Of a stretch of 39,255 bases of DNA, positions 24,367 to 32,486 are shown in pieces. How positions within the stretch are numbered: position 1 is the stretch's first letter; every line of letters begins with the position of its first letter. The notes under the pieces were generated by a model. The model made no database searches and was not told the DNA's origin. It worked only from the letters and a program-made list of their open reading frames with translations. The stretch spans positions 1-39,255 of the forward strand of contig DBQB01000035.1 of the NCBI GenBank assembly GCA_002305685.1. Direction: 5' to 3'. A program made the position numbers and the translations under genes. Source of the stretch: Ruminococcaceae bacterium UBA1405. Lineage in GTDB: Bacteria > Bacillota > Clostridia > Oscillospirales > Ruminococcaceae.

Positions 24367-26655
24367 TCAGTCGCCGGGAACCACCGGCGTGTCGGAATCG
24401 GAGATCTCCTCCACCACTTCGGGGTTGATAAACTCAACCGTCACCACGCTTCCAATCTCCACCACTTCCCCGGGAGCCGGCGTCTGGGAAATGGCAACGG
24501 TGCCTCCCTCGCTGATATCCGCTCCCACAATCCGTAAATTGAGCCGGTTGGAGGTGATGGTCTTGTTGGCCAATACGCCGCTCATATTCACCACATCCGG
24601 AACTTCCACCGTAGGAGCTTGCGTCGTCTCGTCGGTATAGAGAATCACCGTGGAGCCTTTGGGTACTGCGGAACCCGCCGACGGAACCTGCTTGATAATT
24701 TCTCCGCCATTGCCCATCAGCATACTGGACAGTCCAGCGTTGGCCAGAATGCTCTGGCCCTCGTGAGGTTTCTGACCCACCACATCGTTTACATAAATTT
24801 CCCGTTTTTCCAGTTCTTCCTCGGTATATTTGGGTTCCACATTCAGATAAGGCAGAATATCGGTCATAATGGCTCCCACCACCGGCGCCGCGATAACCGA
24901 ACCGTAGGCGGTTTTCAGCTCCGGCTCATCGATGAGAATCAGCACTGCCACCTGAGGATCGTCCGCAGGGGCATAGCCGAAGAAGGAGAGCACATGATCG
25001 GTGACCTGACCGTTTTCGTCCAGTTTATCCAGTTTCTGGGAGGTGCCTGTTTTGCCGCCCACCCGGTAGCCGGCAACGTAGGCACCGTTACCTGAGCCTT
25101 CACTGACCACCTTTTCCGCCATCTCAGCTACCATCTTGGAGGTCTCCTCAGAGATGACCTGACGGCGAACGGTGCGGCTGTTGGCGCTGACTACGTTTCC
25201 ATCGGCATCCAATACCTCTTTTACCACATAAGGCTTAAGCAGGTAGCCGCCATTGATCGCTGCGCAGGCCGCAGTAATCATCTGAATGGGGGTTACCTTA
25301 AAAGTCTGGCCGAAGGAGGAACTGGCCAGTTCCACCACACCGATATCTTCCAGCGCATGATAAATACTCGTGGCCTCGCCGGGAATATCGATACCCGTAG
25401 GTTCGGTCAAACCAAACGCCTCAAAATATTTGTAGAAGGTCTCCGCACCCATTCGCGCGCCCAATGTCATAAATCCCGGGTTACAGGAATTGATCAGAAT
25501 TTCATTGAGGGTTTCCTGCCCGTGACCTGCTGTTTTCCAACAGTGAATGGTACGGTTTGCCACCTCCAAAAAACCGTTGCAGTAAAACGTATCGGTAGGG
25601 CTGGCGTTGCCGCTCTCCAGAGCCGCAGAGAGGGTAACGAGTTTAAATACCGAGCCAGGCTCATAGGGGTCGGAGATGGCTTTGTTGCGCCACTGGGCAA
25701 ACTGTTCGGCGGCGTACTGTTCCTCGTAAGCCTCCCCCGTCAGCCCGGCGAGCCGTTCCAACGCTTCAGAATCGGTCACTTCCCAAGGATTGTTGGGATC
25801 AAAATCCCCCTTGGTGGACATTGCCAACACCTCGCCGGTGTTGACATCCATCACAATTCCGGCAATGCGGTTATGTACACCGTGGGCAATCAGCGCGGTC
25901 TCCATCGCTTTTTCCAGATAGTGCTGTACCACCTCGTCGATGGTCAACACCAAGCTTTTACCATCCTGCGCCTCAAACTGCTCCTGATAGCTGTAGTCCA
26001 TATTGTTTCCCACTGCGTTCTGAGCGGTAAGCACCTTTCCAGGGGTTCCCGCCAGCAGGCTGTTGTAGTAGGATTCGATACCATAAGCGCCCTGATTTTC
26101 ATCGTTGCAAAAGCCCAGCACCGTGGCGGCAAAATTTCCGTAAGGATAGTAACGCTTGGTATCTTCCTCAAAGTAGATGCCTACCAGTCCGTACTCCTCT
26201 TCGGCCTCCAAAATCTCCTCCATCACCGGTCGAGTGATCTTCTTTTTGATGTACGCAAAGCCCTTATCTTTGTCGCTGGCCTTCTCATAAACTTCCTCAT
26301 AACTCACGTCCTCCAATATGTTGGAGAGATGGGTTGCCACCAGTTGGGCCATGTTACTGCCATTTTCAGAGGTGCTGGCAGCCTCAGCGATCTGGCTGGG
26401 GGAGATGGTCACATTCCAGACGGTAGCGCTCTGCGCCAAAATGTTTCCGTTGCGGTCATAGATATTTCCGCGCTGCGCAGGAATTTGGGTTGTTCGCAGC
26501 TGCTGGGTGATGGCGCCGTTTCGCATATCCTGCCCATATTCGGTCATCGTCAGCTTATACAGCTGCCAAGACACGCCAACCACACCGGCCAGGGTAATTG
26601 CCAGCCCAACCAAGATAATCCATCTTTTTGTACTCCTTGAGGCCATCACTGCCAT
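24367..26655 (-). CDS. Class B penicillin-binding protein with PASTA domains (FtsI/PbpB/SpoVD type)
   Basis: 762 residues. A single N-terminal membrane helix (about 11-33) is followed by the PBP dimerisation domain (RGNIYDRNGNILAQS near 62-76) and the transpeptidase domain with S335-V-F-K338, S390-C-N392 and K535-T-G. Two PASTA domains follow, starting near YVNDVVGQKPHEG and VEVPDVVNMSG. It cross-links septal peptidoglycan together with FtsW outside the membrane. In B. subtilis this position holds pbpB and spoVD in tandem; here there is only one gene, so it may serve vegetative division, sporulation or both. The start is uncertain between 26655 and 26646; neither has a strong ribosome binding site. 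The acidic C-terminus ends DSDTPVVPGD. Confidence 0.93.
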   Translation of the reverse strand: MAVMASRSTKRWIILVGLAITLAGVVGVSWQLYKLTMTEYGQDMRNGAITQQLRTTQIPAQRGNIYDRNGNILAQSATVWNVTISPSQIAEAASTSENGSNMAQLVATHLSNILEDVSYEEVYEKASDKDKGFAYIKKKITRPVMEEILEAEEEYGLVGIYFEEDTKRYYPYGNFAATVLGFCNDENQGAYGIESYYNSLLAGTPGKVLTAQNAVGNNMDYSYQEQFEAQDGKSLVLTIDEVVQHYLEKAMETALIAHGVHNRIAGIVMDVNTGEVLAMSTKGDFDPNNPWEVTDSEALERLAGLTGEAYEEQYAAEQFAQWRNKAISDPYEPGSVFKLVTLSAALESGNASPTDTFYCNGFLEVANRTIHCWKTAGHGQETLNEILINSCNPGFMTLGARMGAETFYKYFEAFGLTEPTGIDIPGEATSIYHALEDIGVVELASSSFGQTFKVTPIQMITAACAAINGGYLLKPYVVKEVLDADGNVVSANSRTVRRQVISEETSKMVAEMAEKVVSEGSGNGAYVAGYRVGGKTGTSQKLDKLDENGQVTDHVLSFFGYAPADDPQVAVLILIDEPELKTAYGSVIAAPVVGAIMTDILPYLNVEPKYTEEELEKREIYVNDVVGQKPHEGQSILANAGLSSMLMGNGGEIIKQVPSAGSAVPKGSTVILYTDETTQAPTVEVPDVVNMSGVLANKTITSNRLNLRIVGADISEGGTVAISQTPAPGEVVEIGSVVTVEFINPEVVEEISDSDTPVVPGD

Positions 26656-26683
26656 CTTGCCACCATGCCTTTCTTTGCTGTTT

Positions 26684-26809
26684 TCAAACCATCGACACTT
26701 CGTTTTTTCCTCTTTGGAACCGAAAGCCCAGTCGAGCTGACGAAACGTTCTGTTTCAGTCTTGCCTTCGCCATAACCGCTTTGCCTTCCAAACAGTGCCT
26801 TCCCTCCAT
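26684..26809 (-). CDS. Possible small basic protein upstream of the PBP gene
   Basis: An open frame of 41 codons (begins MEGRHCLEGKAVMAKARLKQ) ends 28 bases before the PBP start. It is rich in Lys and Arg, has no predicted membrane helix and has no good ribosome binding site (GAGG is 18 bases away). I do not recognise it and list it only because the 360-base gap between ftsL and the PBP gene is otherwise unexplained. Confidence 0.15.
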   Translation of the reverse strand: MEGRHCLEGKAVMAKARLKQNVSSARLGFRFQRGKNEVSMV

Positions 26810-26920
26810 AAAAAACAGCACCTGCCTCTTTTTTTGCATTGGCCAGATTTTTGACGACTCAACCGCTGTCCATGTTGCCGCATTTGCTTGAAATCTGGCA
26901 GAACCTGCCCGTGTCCCCCT

Positions 26921-26954
26921 AAAAATAAGAGCTAAGACCTTTTCATCTTAACTC
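26921..26954 (-). terminator. Terminator after ftsL
   Basis: On the minus strand GAGTTAAGA (26946-26954) pairs with TCTTAGCTC (26929-26937, one G-T pair), followed by TTATTTTTAG. It splits the mraZ-rsmH-ftsL transcript from the PBP gene. Confidence 0.8.
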
Positions 26955-26972
26955 CTATCTTTTTACAGAAAC

Positions 26973-27005
26973 CAGCTGTGCAGCACCTTGGTGCATCCAC
27001 AGCTG
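26973..27005 (-). repeat. Second, nested hairpin directly after the ftsL stop
   Basis: CAGCTGTG (26973-26980) and CACAGCTG (26998-27005) form perfect arms that enclose a second perfect stem, GCACC/GGTGC. It starts 12 bases after the ftsL stop and precedes the terminator at 26921, making a tandem 3' structure. Confidence 0.7.
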
Positions 27006-27016
27006 CCTCTATTATC

Positions 27017-27562
27017 CTATTTAATATTGAGCCCAATTATGACCATAATCTCCGAAAGCCAGCCCTGTAATTTCGCCATAAGAGAGTTATCGCCTGCCGT
27101 ATTGTAAAGCGTCACCGAATCCCCCTCATCCACATTCAAATACTGGATCTGCGCTTGGTCGATCTTCATCATGCCCAAATTCGCGGTTGCATACTCTTCA
27201 ATGTTTTTTAAGGAAATCTTGGACTCCAACTCGGTCTGCAAACGCGCATATTCCCCATTGAGGGTATTGAGTTCCTCGGTTTTCACATTGATGTTCTCGT
27301 TGATGGTGGTCAATACTGCACGGCTATAGAGGGTACTGGTCATCAGCATCACCAACAAAACCACTCCAACTACTACCTTTACCACCAAAGCACGACTGCT
27401 CAGCAGCCGCTGACTCATGGGGGTTACCACCACCCGCAGCTGCTGCTGGCGGCGCTGCTGTGAAGCGTGCTCCGGGACTTCGAAATGGGACAGGTCATAC
27501 TGCACAGATTTTTGATAGCCCGTCCTTGCTGAATAGTCCCGGGCCGCAGATGAAGTTGGCAT
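27017..27562 (-). CDS. ftsL: Cell division protein FtsL-like
   Basis: 181 residues. A basic, Gln/Arg-rich cytoplasmic N-terminus (QQRRQQQLRVV near 35-45) is followed by one membrane helix (about 58-80, ALVVKVVVGVVLLVMLMTSTLY) and an extracytoplasmic coiled coil (INENINVKTEELNTLNGEY...) with the IEEYATANLGMMKIDQAQIQYL segment typical of FtsL/DivIC-type proteins. FtsL forms a complex with FtsQ and DivIC and activates the FtsW-PBP synthase. The sequence is poorly conserved, so the assignment rests on topology, the YA-LGM motif and its place between rsmH and the PBP gene. The ATG at 27562 has AAAGGAG 9 bases upstream. Confidence 0.85.
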   Translation of the reverse strand: MPTSSAARDYSARTGYQKSVQYDLSHFEVPEHASQQRRQQQLRVVVTPMSQRLLSSRALVVKVVVGVVLLVMLMTSTLYSRAVLTTINENINVKTEELNTLNGEYARLQTELESKISLKNIEEYATANLGMMKIDQAQIQYLNVDEGDSVTLYNTAGDNSLMAKLQGWLSEIMVIIGLNIK

Positions 27563-27617
27563 CGCAAACCGCTCCTTTACTGTATGATATCCAAAATTCC
27601 TTCAAAATCGTTGCTCA

Positions 27618-28559
27618 TCAGGTTTCCGCCAGCCGTTCCGCCACACGCAGCCTCGCAGAATGGCTGCGATTGTTCACCGCCAGTTCCTCGGCGGAGGGCT
27701 CTATCGGTTTGCGATAGGGCAATCTGGCTCTGGGCTTATGGCCACATACACAAACCGGAAAATCCGGCGGGCAGATACATCCTTTGGCAAGGGCGGCAAA
27801 CTTCTGCTTCACCATCCGATCCTCCAGCGAATGAAAGGTAATCACACAAAACCGCCCTCCCGGCGCCAAACGTTCAAAGGCACCGTCCAAGCATTGAGAA
27901 AGGCTGTCCAGTTCTCCATTGACTGCAATACGGATGGCCTGAAAGGTTCGTTTGGCGGGGTGCCCTCCCTCCCGCCGTGCCGCGGCAGGAATGGAACTCC
28001 GAATGATCTCCACCAGCTCTCCGGTGGTTTCCAGCGGTTTTTGCCGGCGGTATCTCTCGATATTTTTGGCAATGGAAAGGGCGTACCGCTCCTCCCCGAA
28101 CTCGCGAAAGATCCGCGCCATGGAGGACACATCCCAACTGTTGAGCAGATCCGCAGCGGAAAAACCACTTTGACTCATCCGCATATCCAGAGGTGCATCG
28201 GCACGGTAAGAAAAACCTCTCTCCACCGTATCCAGCTGATGGGATGATACCCCCAAATCCAGCAGAATGCCATCCACATACGCGATTCCCAGCTCATCCA
28301 GCACCTGGGGAATCTGGGAAAAATCCGATTGTATCACCTGGGCACAGGGAAACACGGAAAGTCTTTCCCCTGCCGCCACAATGGCATCCGGATCCTTATC
28401 CAGCGCAATCAAACGTCCCTTTTTCGGATCCAATCTCCGGGCTATTTCATAGGAATGGCCGCCGCCTCCGGCAGTTCCGTCCACGTAAATTCCGTCCGGA
28501 CGGATATTGAGCCCCTCCATGCATTCGTGGAGAAGCACCGATATATGTTCAAAAGCCAT
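27618..28559 (-). CDS. rsmH: 16S rRNA (cytosine1402-N4)-methyltransferase RsmH
   Basis: 313 residues. It methylates N4 of C1402 in the ribosomal P-site using S-adenosylmethionine. Motifs are HISVLLHECMEGL at the N-terminus, the SAM loop VDGTAGGGGHSYEI, LLDLGVSSHQLD, and RGFSYRADAPLDMRM. The C-terminal FCVITFHSLEDRMVKQKF and the NNRSHSARLRVAER block close the fold; the GCICPPDFPVCVCGHKP cysteine segment is usual for the family. The ATG at 28559 (MAFEHISVLL) is preferred over a GTG three codons earlier. It sits 36 bases after mraZ. Confidence 0.96.
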   Translation of the reverse strand: MAFEHISVLLHECMEGLNIRPDGIYVDGTAGGGGHSYEIARRLDPKKGRLIALDKDPDAIVAAGERLSVFPCAQVIQSDFSQIPQVLDELGIAYVDGILLDLGVSSHQLDTVERGFSYRADAPLDMRMSQSGFSAADLLNSWDVSSMARIFREFGEERYALSIAKNIERYRRQKPLETTGELVEIIRSSIPAAARREGGHPAKRTFQAIRIAVNGELDSLSQCLDGAFERLAPGGRFCVITFHSLEDRMVKQKFAALAKGCICPPDFPVCVCGHKPRARLPYRKPIEPSAEELAVNNRSHSARLRVAERLAET

Positions 28560-28595
28560 TGGCAACACCTTCTTTCCTATAAATATAAAATTTAT

Positions 28596-29015
28596 TTAGA
28601 AGCCCAGCTTGCGCATTGCAGCCTCAATATCCTCAGAGGTAAGGCTTTCGCAGCTGTGCTCCCATGTCGCTTTGTCCCAAATTTCCGCGCGCACCGAAGC
28701 GCCAATCACCGTGACGTCCTTCTCCAGATGGGCATATTCTCGAAGATTTTGCGGGATAAGAATCCGTCCCTGTTTGTCCGGCTCCACCGGACTGGCGGAG
28801 GCGAACAGGAACCGGGCAATGGTTCGGGATTCCACCATGGAAGATTCTCGAATACGGGCATCCAATTTTGCCCATTCCCCCATGGAGTAGGCAAACAGGC
28901 AGCCGTCCAACCCCTTGGTAAGGATAAACTGTTCTCCCAGATCATCCCGCAGTTTGGCCGGAACCATGACACGGCCTTTGGTGTCCAGAGTATGCTGGTA
29001 TTCACCGATCAGCAT
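28596..29015 (-). CDS. mraZ: Transcriptional regulator MraZ
   Basis: 139 residues made of two SpoVT/AbrB-like halves, each carrying a DxxGR motif: TLDTKGRVMVPAKLR near residue 11 and PVEPDKQGRILIPQNLREYA near residue 77. MraZ forms an octameric or larger ring that binds short repeated boxes upstream of its own gene and represses the dcw cluster. Three such boxes lie at 29110-29134, immediately downstream of the promoter. The ATG at 29015 (MLIGEYQHTLD) matches the normal family start; the frame could extend seven codons further. The ribosome binding site is only a weak AAAGGCGG. Confidence 0.96.
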   Translation of the reverse strand: MLIGEYQHTLDTKGRVMVPAKLRDDLGEQFILTKGLDGCLFAYSMGEWAKLDARIRESSMVESRTIARFLFASASPVEPDKQGRILIPQNLREYAHLEKDVTVIGASVRAEIWDKATWEHSCESLTSEDIEAAMRKLGF

Positions 29016-29109
29016 CAGCCATTTCCGCCTTTCCAAACTTTTTCCGTAGGGCTGATCGTACAGGGGTTATTTTCCCAACCCTCTTTTTGGGGTTTTCCCC
29101 TTCTTTGCC

Positions 29110-29134
29110 CCCACTTTTCACCATTTCCATCCAC
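29110..29134 (-). promoter_or_regulatory. MraZ operator: three boxes with 10-bp period
   Basis: On the minus strand the boxes read GTGGA (29130-29134), ATGGT (29120-29124) and GTGGG (29110-29114), each separated by five bases. This is the known MraZ arrangement of TGGGN-like repeats with 5-base spacers. They lie 9 bases downstream of the -10 box, so bound MraZ would block the start of the dcw transcript. Confidence 0.75.
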
Positions 29135-29143
29135 TTTATAGTT

Positions 29144-29172
29144 ATTATAAGGCCTTTTCCAGAAAATTGCAA
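29144..29172 (-). promoter_or_regulatory. Main promoter of the dcw cluster
   Basis: On the minus strand TTGCAA (29167-29172), a 17-base spacer and a perfect TATAAT (29144-29149). The transcript would start near 29137, right at the MraZ boxes, and carry a leader of about 120 bases that contains several GGGG/CCCC blocks. Confidence 0.82.
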
Positions 29173-29323
29173 GGCTTGGACAGATTTATGAACAAAAAAA
29201 GATTGGAAATTTTTGTAAACTCATAAGACGAACGCCCGCCATTTCTGAAACTTTCAGCCATCAAAACAGTCTCCGATGATCTGCACAGATTTCTTGCCTC
29301 CATAAATACTCTCTATTTTCCCA

Positions 29324-29350
29324 CAAAAAAGGAGAGGCCATCACCTCTCC
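29324..29350 (-). terminator. Terminator after the gamma-glutamyltransferase gene
   Basis: On the minus strand GGAGAGG (29344-29350) pairs perfectly with CCTCTCC (29331-29337) and is followed by six T. It lies 48 bases after the stop and isolates the dcw cluster from upstream transcription. Confidence 0.9.
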
Positions 29351-29397
29351 CAGATCAAACCAATATTCCAAGTGCGCGTATACCAAACGCAACTCTT

Positions 29398-31023
29398 TTA
29401 CCAGGCTGCCACTGTGCCGTCTGCACGGGGTTCCGTAGCGCCCACCAGGACGCCATCCTCGTTTTTCCAGATAATCTGTCCGCGGCCAAAACTGCCGTCG
29501 CTGACATCCACAACCATCTTATGGCCTCTGCGAGCCAGTTCCTCTGTGATGGCATAGGGGAAAGCTCGTTCCACATGAATCTCCTTATCACTGACCCACT
29601 GCCATCTGGGCGCATCCAATGCTTCCTGGGGATTCATTCCAAAATCAATGGTATTCATAATCACCTGCAAATGCCCTTGCGGCTGCATAAAGGCGCCCAT
29701 AACCCCAAAAGGTCCAACCGCTTCCCCATCCTTGGTCAAGAATCCGGGAATGATGGTGTGGTAAGGTTTTTTGCCAGGCGCAATGCAGTTTTCCAACTTC
29801 TCGTCTAAGGAGAAGTTGTTGCCCCGATTGTTTAGCGAGATCCCGGTACCCGGCACCACCACGCCGGAGCCAAATCCCTGGTAGTTGCTCTGAATATAAG
29901 AAACCATATTTCCATCCCCATCGGCGGTGCACAAATAAACGGTACCGCCACAGTTGGGGTCACAGGGCGCTGGCGTCAAAGCTTCCTGGCCAATCAGTGC
30001 CCGGCGTTTGGCAGCAAAGGCATCGGAGAGCAGCTGCTGAGTAGTTACCGTCATATACCTGGGGTCCGCTATGTATCGTAGCCCATCGGCAAACGCCAGT
30101 TTCATCGCCTCGATCTGACGATGGAAAGTATCCGCACAGTCCCGATGGGTGAAGGTATCGTTTTTCAGAATATTCAGCGCCATCAGCGCCACAATGCCAT
30201 GGCCGTTGGGTGGAATCTCCCAAACGTTATATCCTTTGTATCCAACGGTAATCGGCTCTACCCATTGGGCATGGTAGTCCGCCAGATCCTCTCCCCGCAG
30301 CAATCCGCCGGTTGCTTTGGAGAACTGATCGATCTTTTGCGCCAAACTTCCGCGATAAAAGCTTTCGCCCTGACTCTCCCCAATCTCTCGGAGGGTACGA
30401 GCCATATCCGGTGCACGGAACAGTTCTCCGGGTTTCGGGGCATGGCCTCCCGGGGCAAAGGTGTCAAACCATGCTGAAAACACCTCCGGATGGGCTTTAC
30501 ACTCCTCCTCGAAGATTTTCTTCCCCCTCTGCCAGTAGTACGCCGTCACTGGAGCGACAGGAAATCCGTTCTGGGCATAGTCGGCAGAGGGTTTAAGAAC
30601 CTGGGACAGGGAAAGCTTTCCATATTTTCGGGATAACTCAGCCCATGCCGCGGGCGCCCCTGGCACCACTACCGGCGCCCAGCCCCGTTTGGGCATCTGG
30701 CCATCTCCCATCCGGCGAATGGTATCCAACTGCGCCAGCATGGGAGCTGGGCCACTGCCGTTGAGACCGTACAGCCGCTTTTCATCGTTCATCCATACCA
30801 GCGCAAAAGCATCGCTTCCAATGCCATTGGAAGTGGGTTCCAACACCGTCATACAGGCGGCGGTGGCGATGGCTGCATCCACCGCATTTCCGCCCTGTTT
30901 GAGAATATCCAGTCCGGCTTGCGCGGCCAATGGCTGAGAAGTACATACCATACCTCTACGCCCATATACCACCCTGCGGCGGGACGGATACTGATACTTC
31001 AGCGCGTCAAAGGTAAAATCCAT
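29398..31023 (-). CDS. ggt: Gamma-glutamyltransferase-family protein (Ntn hydrolase), no signal peptide
   Basis: 541 residues. GGT enzymes cleave or transfer gamma-glutamyl groups from glutathione and similar peptides after autocatalytic cleavage into two chains. The N-terminal VCTSQPLAAQAGLDILKQGGNAVDAAIAT and EPTSNGIGSDAF blocks are typical. The expected nucleophile is Thr361 in GGTVYLCTADGDGNMVSYIQ, followed by the oxyanion-side GFGSGVVVPGTGISLNNRG. The N-terminus (MDFTFDALKYQYPSRRR) has no signal peptide, unlike secreted E. coli or Bacillus GGT, so this is likely a cytosolic member of the family whose substrate is uncertain. The ATG at 31023 has AGGAG 8 bases upstream. It is divergent from an aldo/keto reductase. 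Confidence 0.9.
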   Translation of the reverse strand: MDFTFDALKYQYPSRRRVVYGRRGMVCTSQPLAAQAGLDILKQGGNAVDAAIATAACMTVLEPTSNGIGSDAFALVWMNDEKRLYGLNGSGPAPMLAQLDTIRRMGDGQMPKRGWAPVVVPGAPAAWAELSRKYGKLSLSQVLKPSADYAQNGFPVAPVTAYYWQRGKKIFEEECKAHPEVFSAWFDTFAPGGHAPKPGELFRAPDMARTLREIGESQGESFYRGSLAQKIDQFSKATGGLLRGEDLADYHAQWVEPITVGYKGYNVWEIPPNGHGIVALMALNILKNDTFTHRDCADTFHRQIEAMKLAFADGLRYIADPRYMTVTTQQLLSDAFAAKRRALIGQEALTPAPCDPNCGGTVYLCTADGDGNMVSYIQSNYQGFGSGVVVPGTGISLNNRGNNFSLDEKLENCIAPGKKPYHTIIPGFLTKDGEAVGPFGVMGAFMQPQGHLQVIMNTIDFGMNPQEALDAPRWQWVSDKEIHVERAFPYAITEELARRGHKMVVDVSDGSFGRGQIIWKNEDGVLVGATEPRADGTVAAW

Positions 31024-31097
31024 TGCATTTTCTCCTGGCTGTCGATGTTTTTATGGGAACAACTTGCGCGGTTCCCTTCCAAAGTATCACGGTTTTT

Positions 31098-31126
31098 ATT
31101 ATATTCTCCTGACGTTCTCCCGTCAA
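31098..31126 (-). promoter_or_regulatory. Promoter of the gamma-glutamyltransferase gene
   Basis: On the minus strand TTGACG (31121-31126), a 17-base spacer and a perfect TATAAT (31098-31103). The leader would be about 68 bases. Confidence 0.8.
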
Positions 31127-31247
31127 CCAAAACACGAAACCTCCATTTTCTATTGCAATCGTTCGCCTATGCATTCAGGCATTACATCTGAAAAGAGTAA
31201 AGATACATCAAAAATTTGGGAGCTGATAAAATATTGCTTTGGATTTG

Positions 31248-31276
31248 TTGCTTTTGGCCATGAAACCCGCTATACT
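31248..31276 (+). promoter_or_regulatory. Promoter of the aldo/keto reductase-MATE unit
   Basis: TTGCTT (31248-31253), a 17-base spacer and TATACT (31271-31276), about 74 bases before the reductase start. It supports the start at 31350 rather than an earlier in-frame codon at 31239, which lies upstream of the promoter. Confidence 0.7.
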
Positions 31277-31349
31277 GATAGTGTTGTTGCAGCATTGCGT
31301 CTATACAAGAATTTACGATCTATTTATCTGTGACAGGAAGGAGACCATT

Positions 31350-32309
31350 ATGCTGTATTATCATTTTCAAGCCCCTGGTATGCAGGCTGACGTCGCCAAG
31401 ATCGCCATGGGAACCACTACCTTGGTGGAAGGGAAAGAATTGTCTCTCAACTTTGAGATGCTGGATTACTATTTGGATTGCGGCGGCAACTGCCTGGACA
31501 CCGCCCGCCGCTATGGATTTGGCGAAAGTGAGAAGCGAATTGGACGCTGGATGAAGCAGCGTCAGAACCGGCATCAAATCTTTATCTCCACCAAAGGCGC
31601 TCATCCCATTGGACAGGATATGCATGTGCCTCGTCTGTCTCGGGCTGACATCGATCAGGACCTGGAGGAAAGTCTCACCGATCTGGGGACCGATTATATT
31701 GATCTGTATTTTCTACATCGGGATGATGTCAACCGTCCTGTCAGCGATATTATGGAAACGCTGCACCGCCACGTCAAAAGCGGAAAGATTCGCGCCATCG
31801 GCGCTTCCAACTGGAGCGTAGAACGGATCGAACAGGCCAACCGCTTTGCCAAGGAAAACGGTATGACCCCTTTTTCTGCCAGCCAGATCAAATGGAGTTT
31901 TTCCGAGCCCCTTCCTCCCAGCGACGATACGCTGGAAATTATGGATCAAAAGGTATATCCCTGGTATCTCAAAGAACAGATGCCGGTATTTGCCTTCTCC
32001 TCCCAGGCAAAGGGTTATTTTACCCGCCGCAACGCGTATGGCCTGGACAAGCCGGTGTCTCTGGGACAATTCTCCTGGGTATCCTTGGATACTCCTGAAA
32101 ATCGTCGCCGCGCAGCGCGGATCGACAAACTGAGCCGGGATCTAGGCGTTTCCATCGCCTCGCTGGTACTGGCATATCTGACAAACGATCCTCTGCCTAC
32201 CATTCCCATCATCGGCTGTGGTTCTATGGACACCCTTCGGGACAGCCTGAGTCAGCCGGATCTCATTCTTACCGATGAACAGCTGCGGTACCTGCGGGAA
32301 GGCGAGTAA
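31350..32309 (+). CDS. Aldo/keto reductase
   Basis: 319-residue NADPH-dependent (beta/alpha)8-barrel oxidoreductase. The catalytic tetrad can be placed: Asp in NCLDTARRYGFGESE, Tyr in the same block, Lys in FISTKGAHP, and His in YIDLYFLHRDD. The coenzyme-binding C-terminal part includes IPIIGCGSMDTLRDSL. These enzymes reduce aldehydes and ketones in the cytosol; the substrate is unknown. The ATG at 31350 has AAGGAG with a 7-base spacer. The MATE gene starts 177 bases later with no terminator between them, so they may be co-transcribed, although that gap has no other recognisable element. Confidence 0.9.
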   Translation: MLYYHFQAPGMQADVAKIAMGTTTLVEGKELSLNFEMLDYYLDCGGNCLDTARRYGFGESEKRIGRWMKQRQNRHQIFISTKGAHPIGQDMHVPRLSRADIDQDLEESLTDLGTDYIDLYFLHRDDVNRPVSDIMETLHRHVKSGKIRAIGASNWSVERIEQANRFAKENGMTPFSASQIKWSFSEPLPPSDDTLEIMDQKVYPWYLKEQMPVFAFSSQAKGYFTRRNAYGLDKPVSLGQFSWVSLDTPENRRRAARIDKLSRDLGVSIASLVLAYLTNDPLPTIPIIGCGSMDTLRDSLSQPDLILTDEQLRYLREGE

Positions 32310-32486
32310 ACCCTGTTCTCCAGCGGCAGTACTCTCATGACAGATGGCGGACAGGCGTCTATCATGATATGGCAAAGATCGCCCCGCGCCATACCACACG
32401 GCACTTCAGAATTTCAAGGCATCCAACTGATCTGCCGTGTGCAACTTTTCAAAGATATCCAAAAGCATCGGAGGAAGAAAAAACCT

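Noticed and set aside
25357..26640. 427-residue plus-strand frame
   Set aside because: It is the complement of the PBP gene, which has all catalytic motifs. The long frame comes from codon bias.
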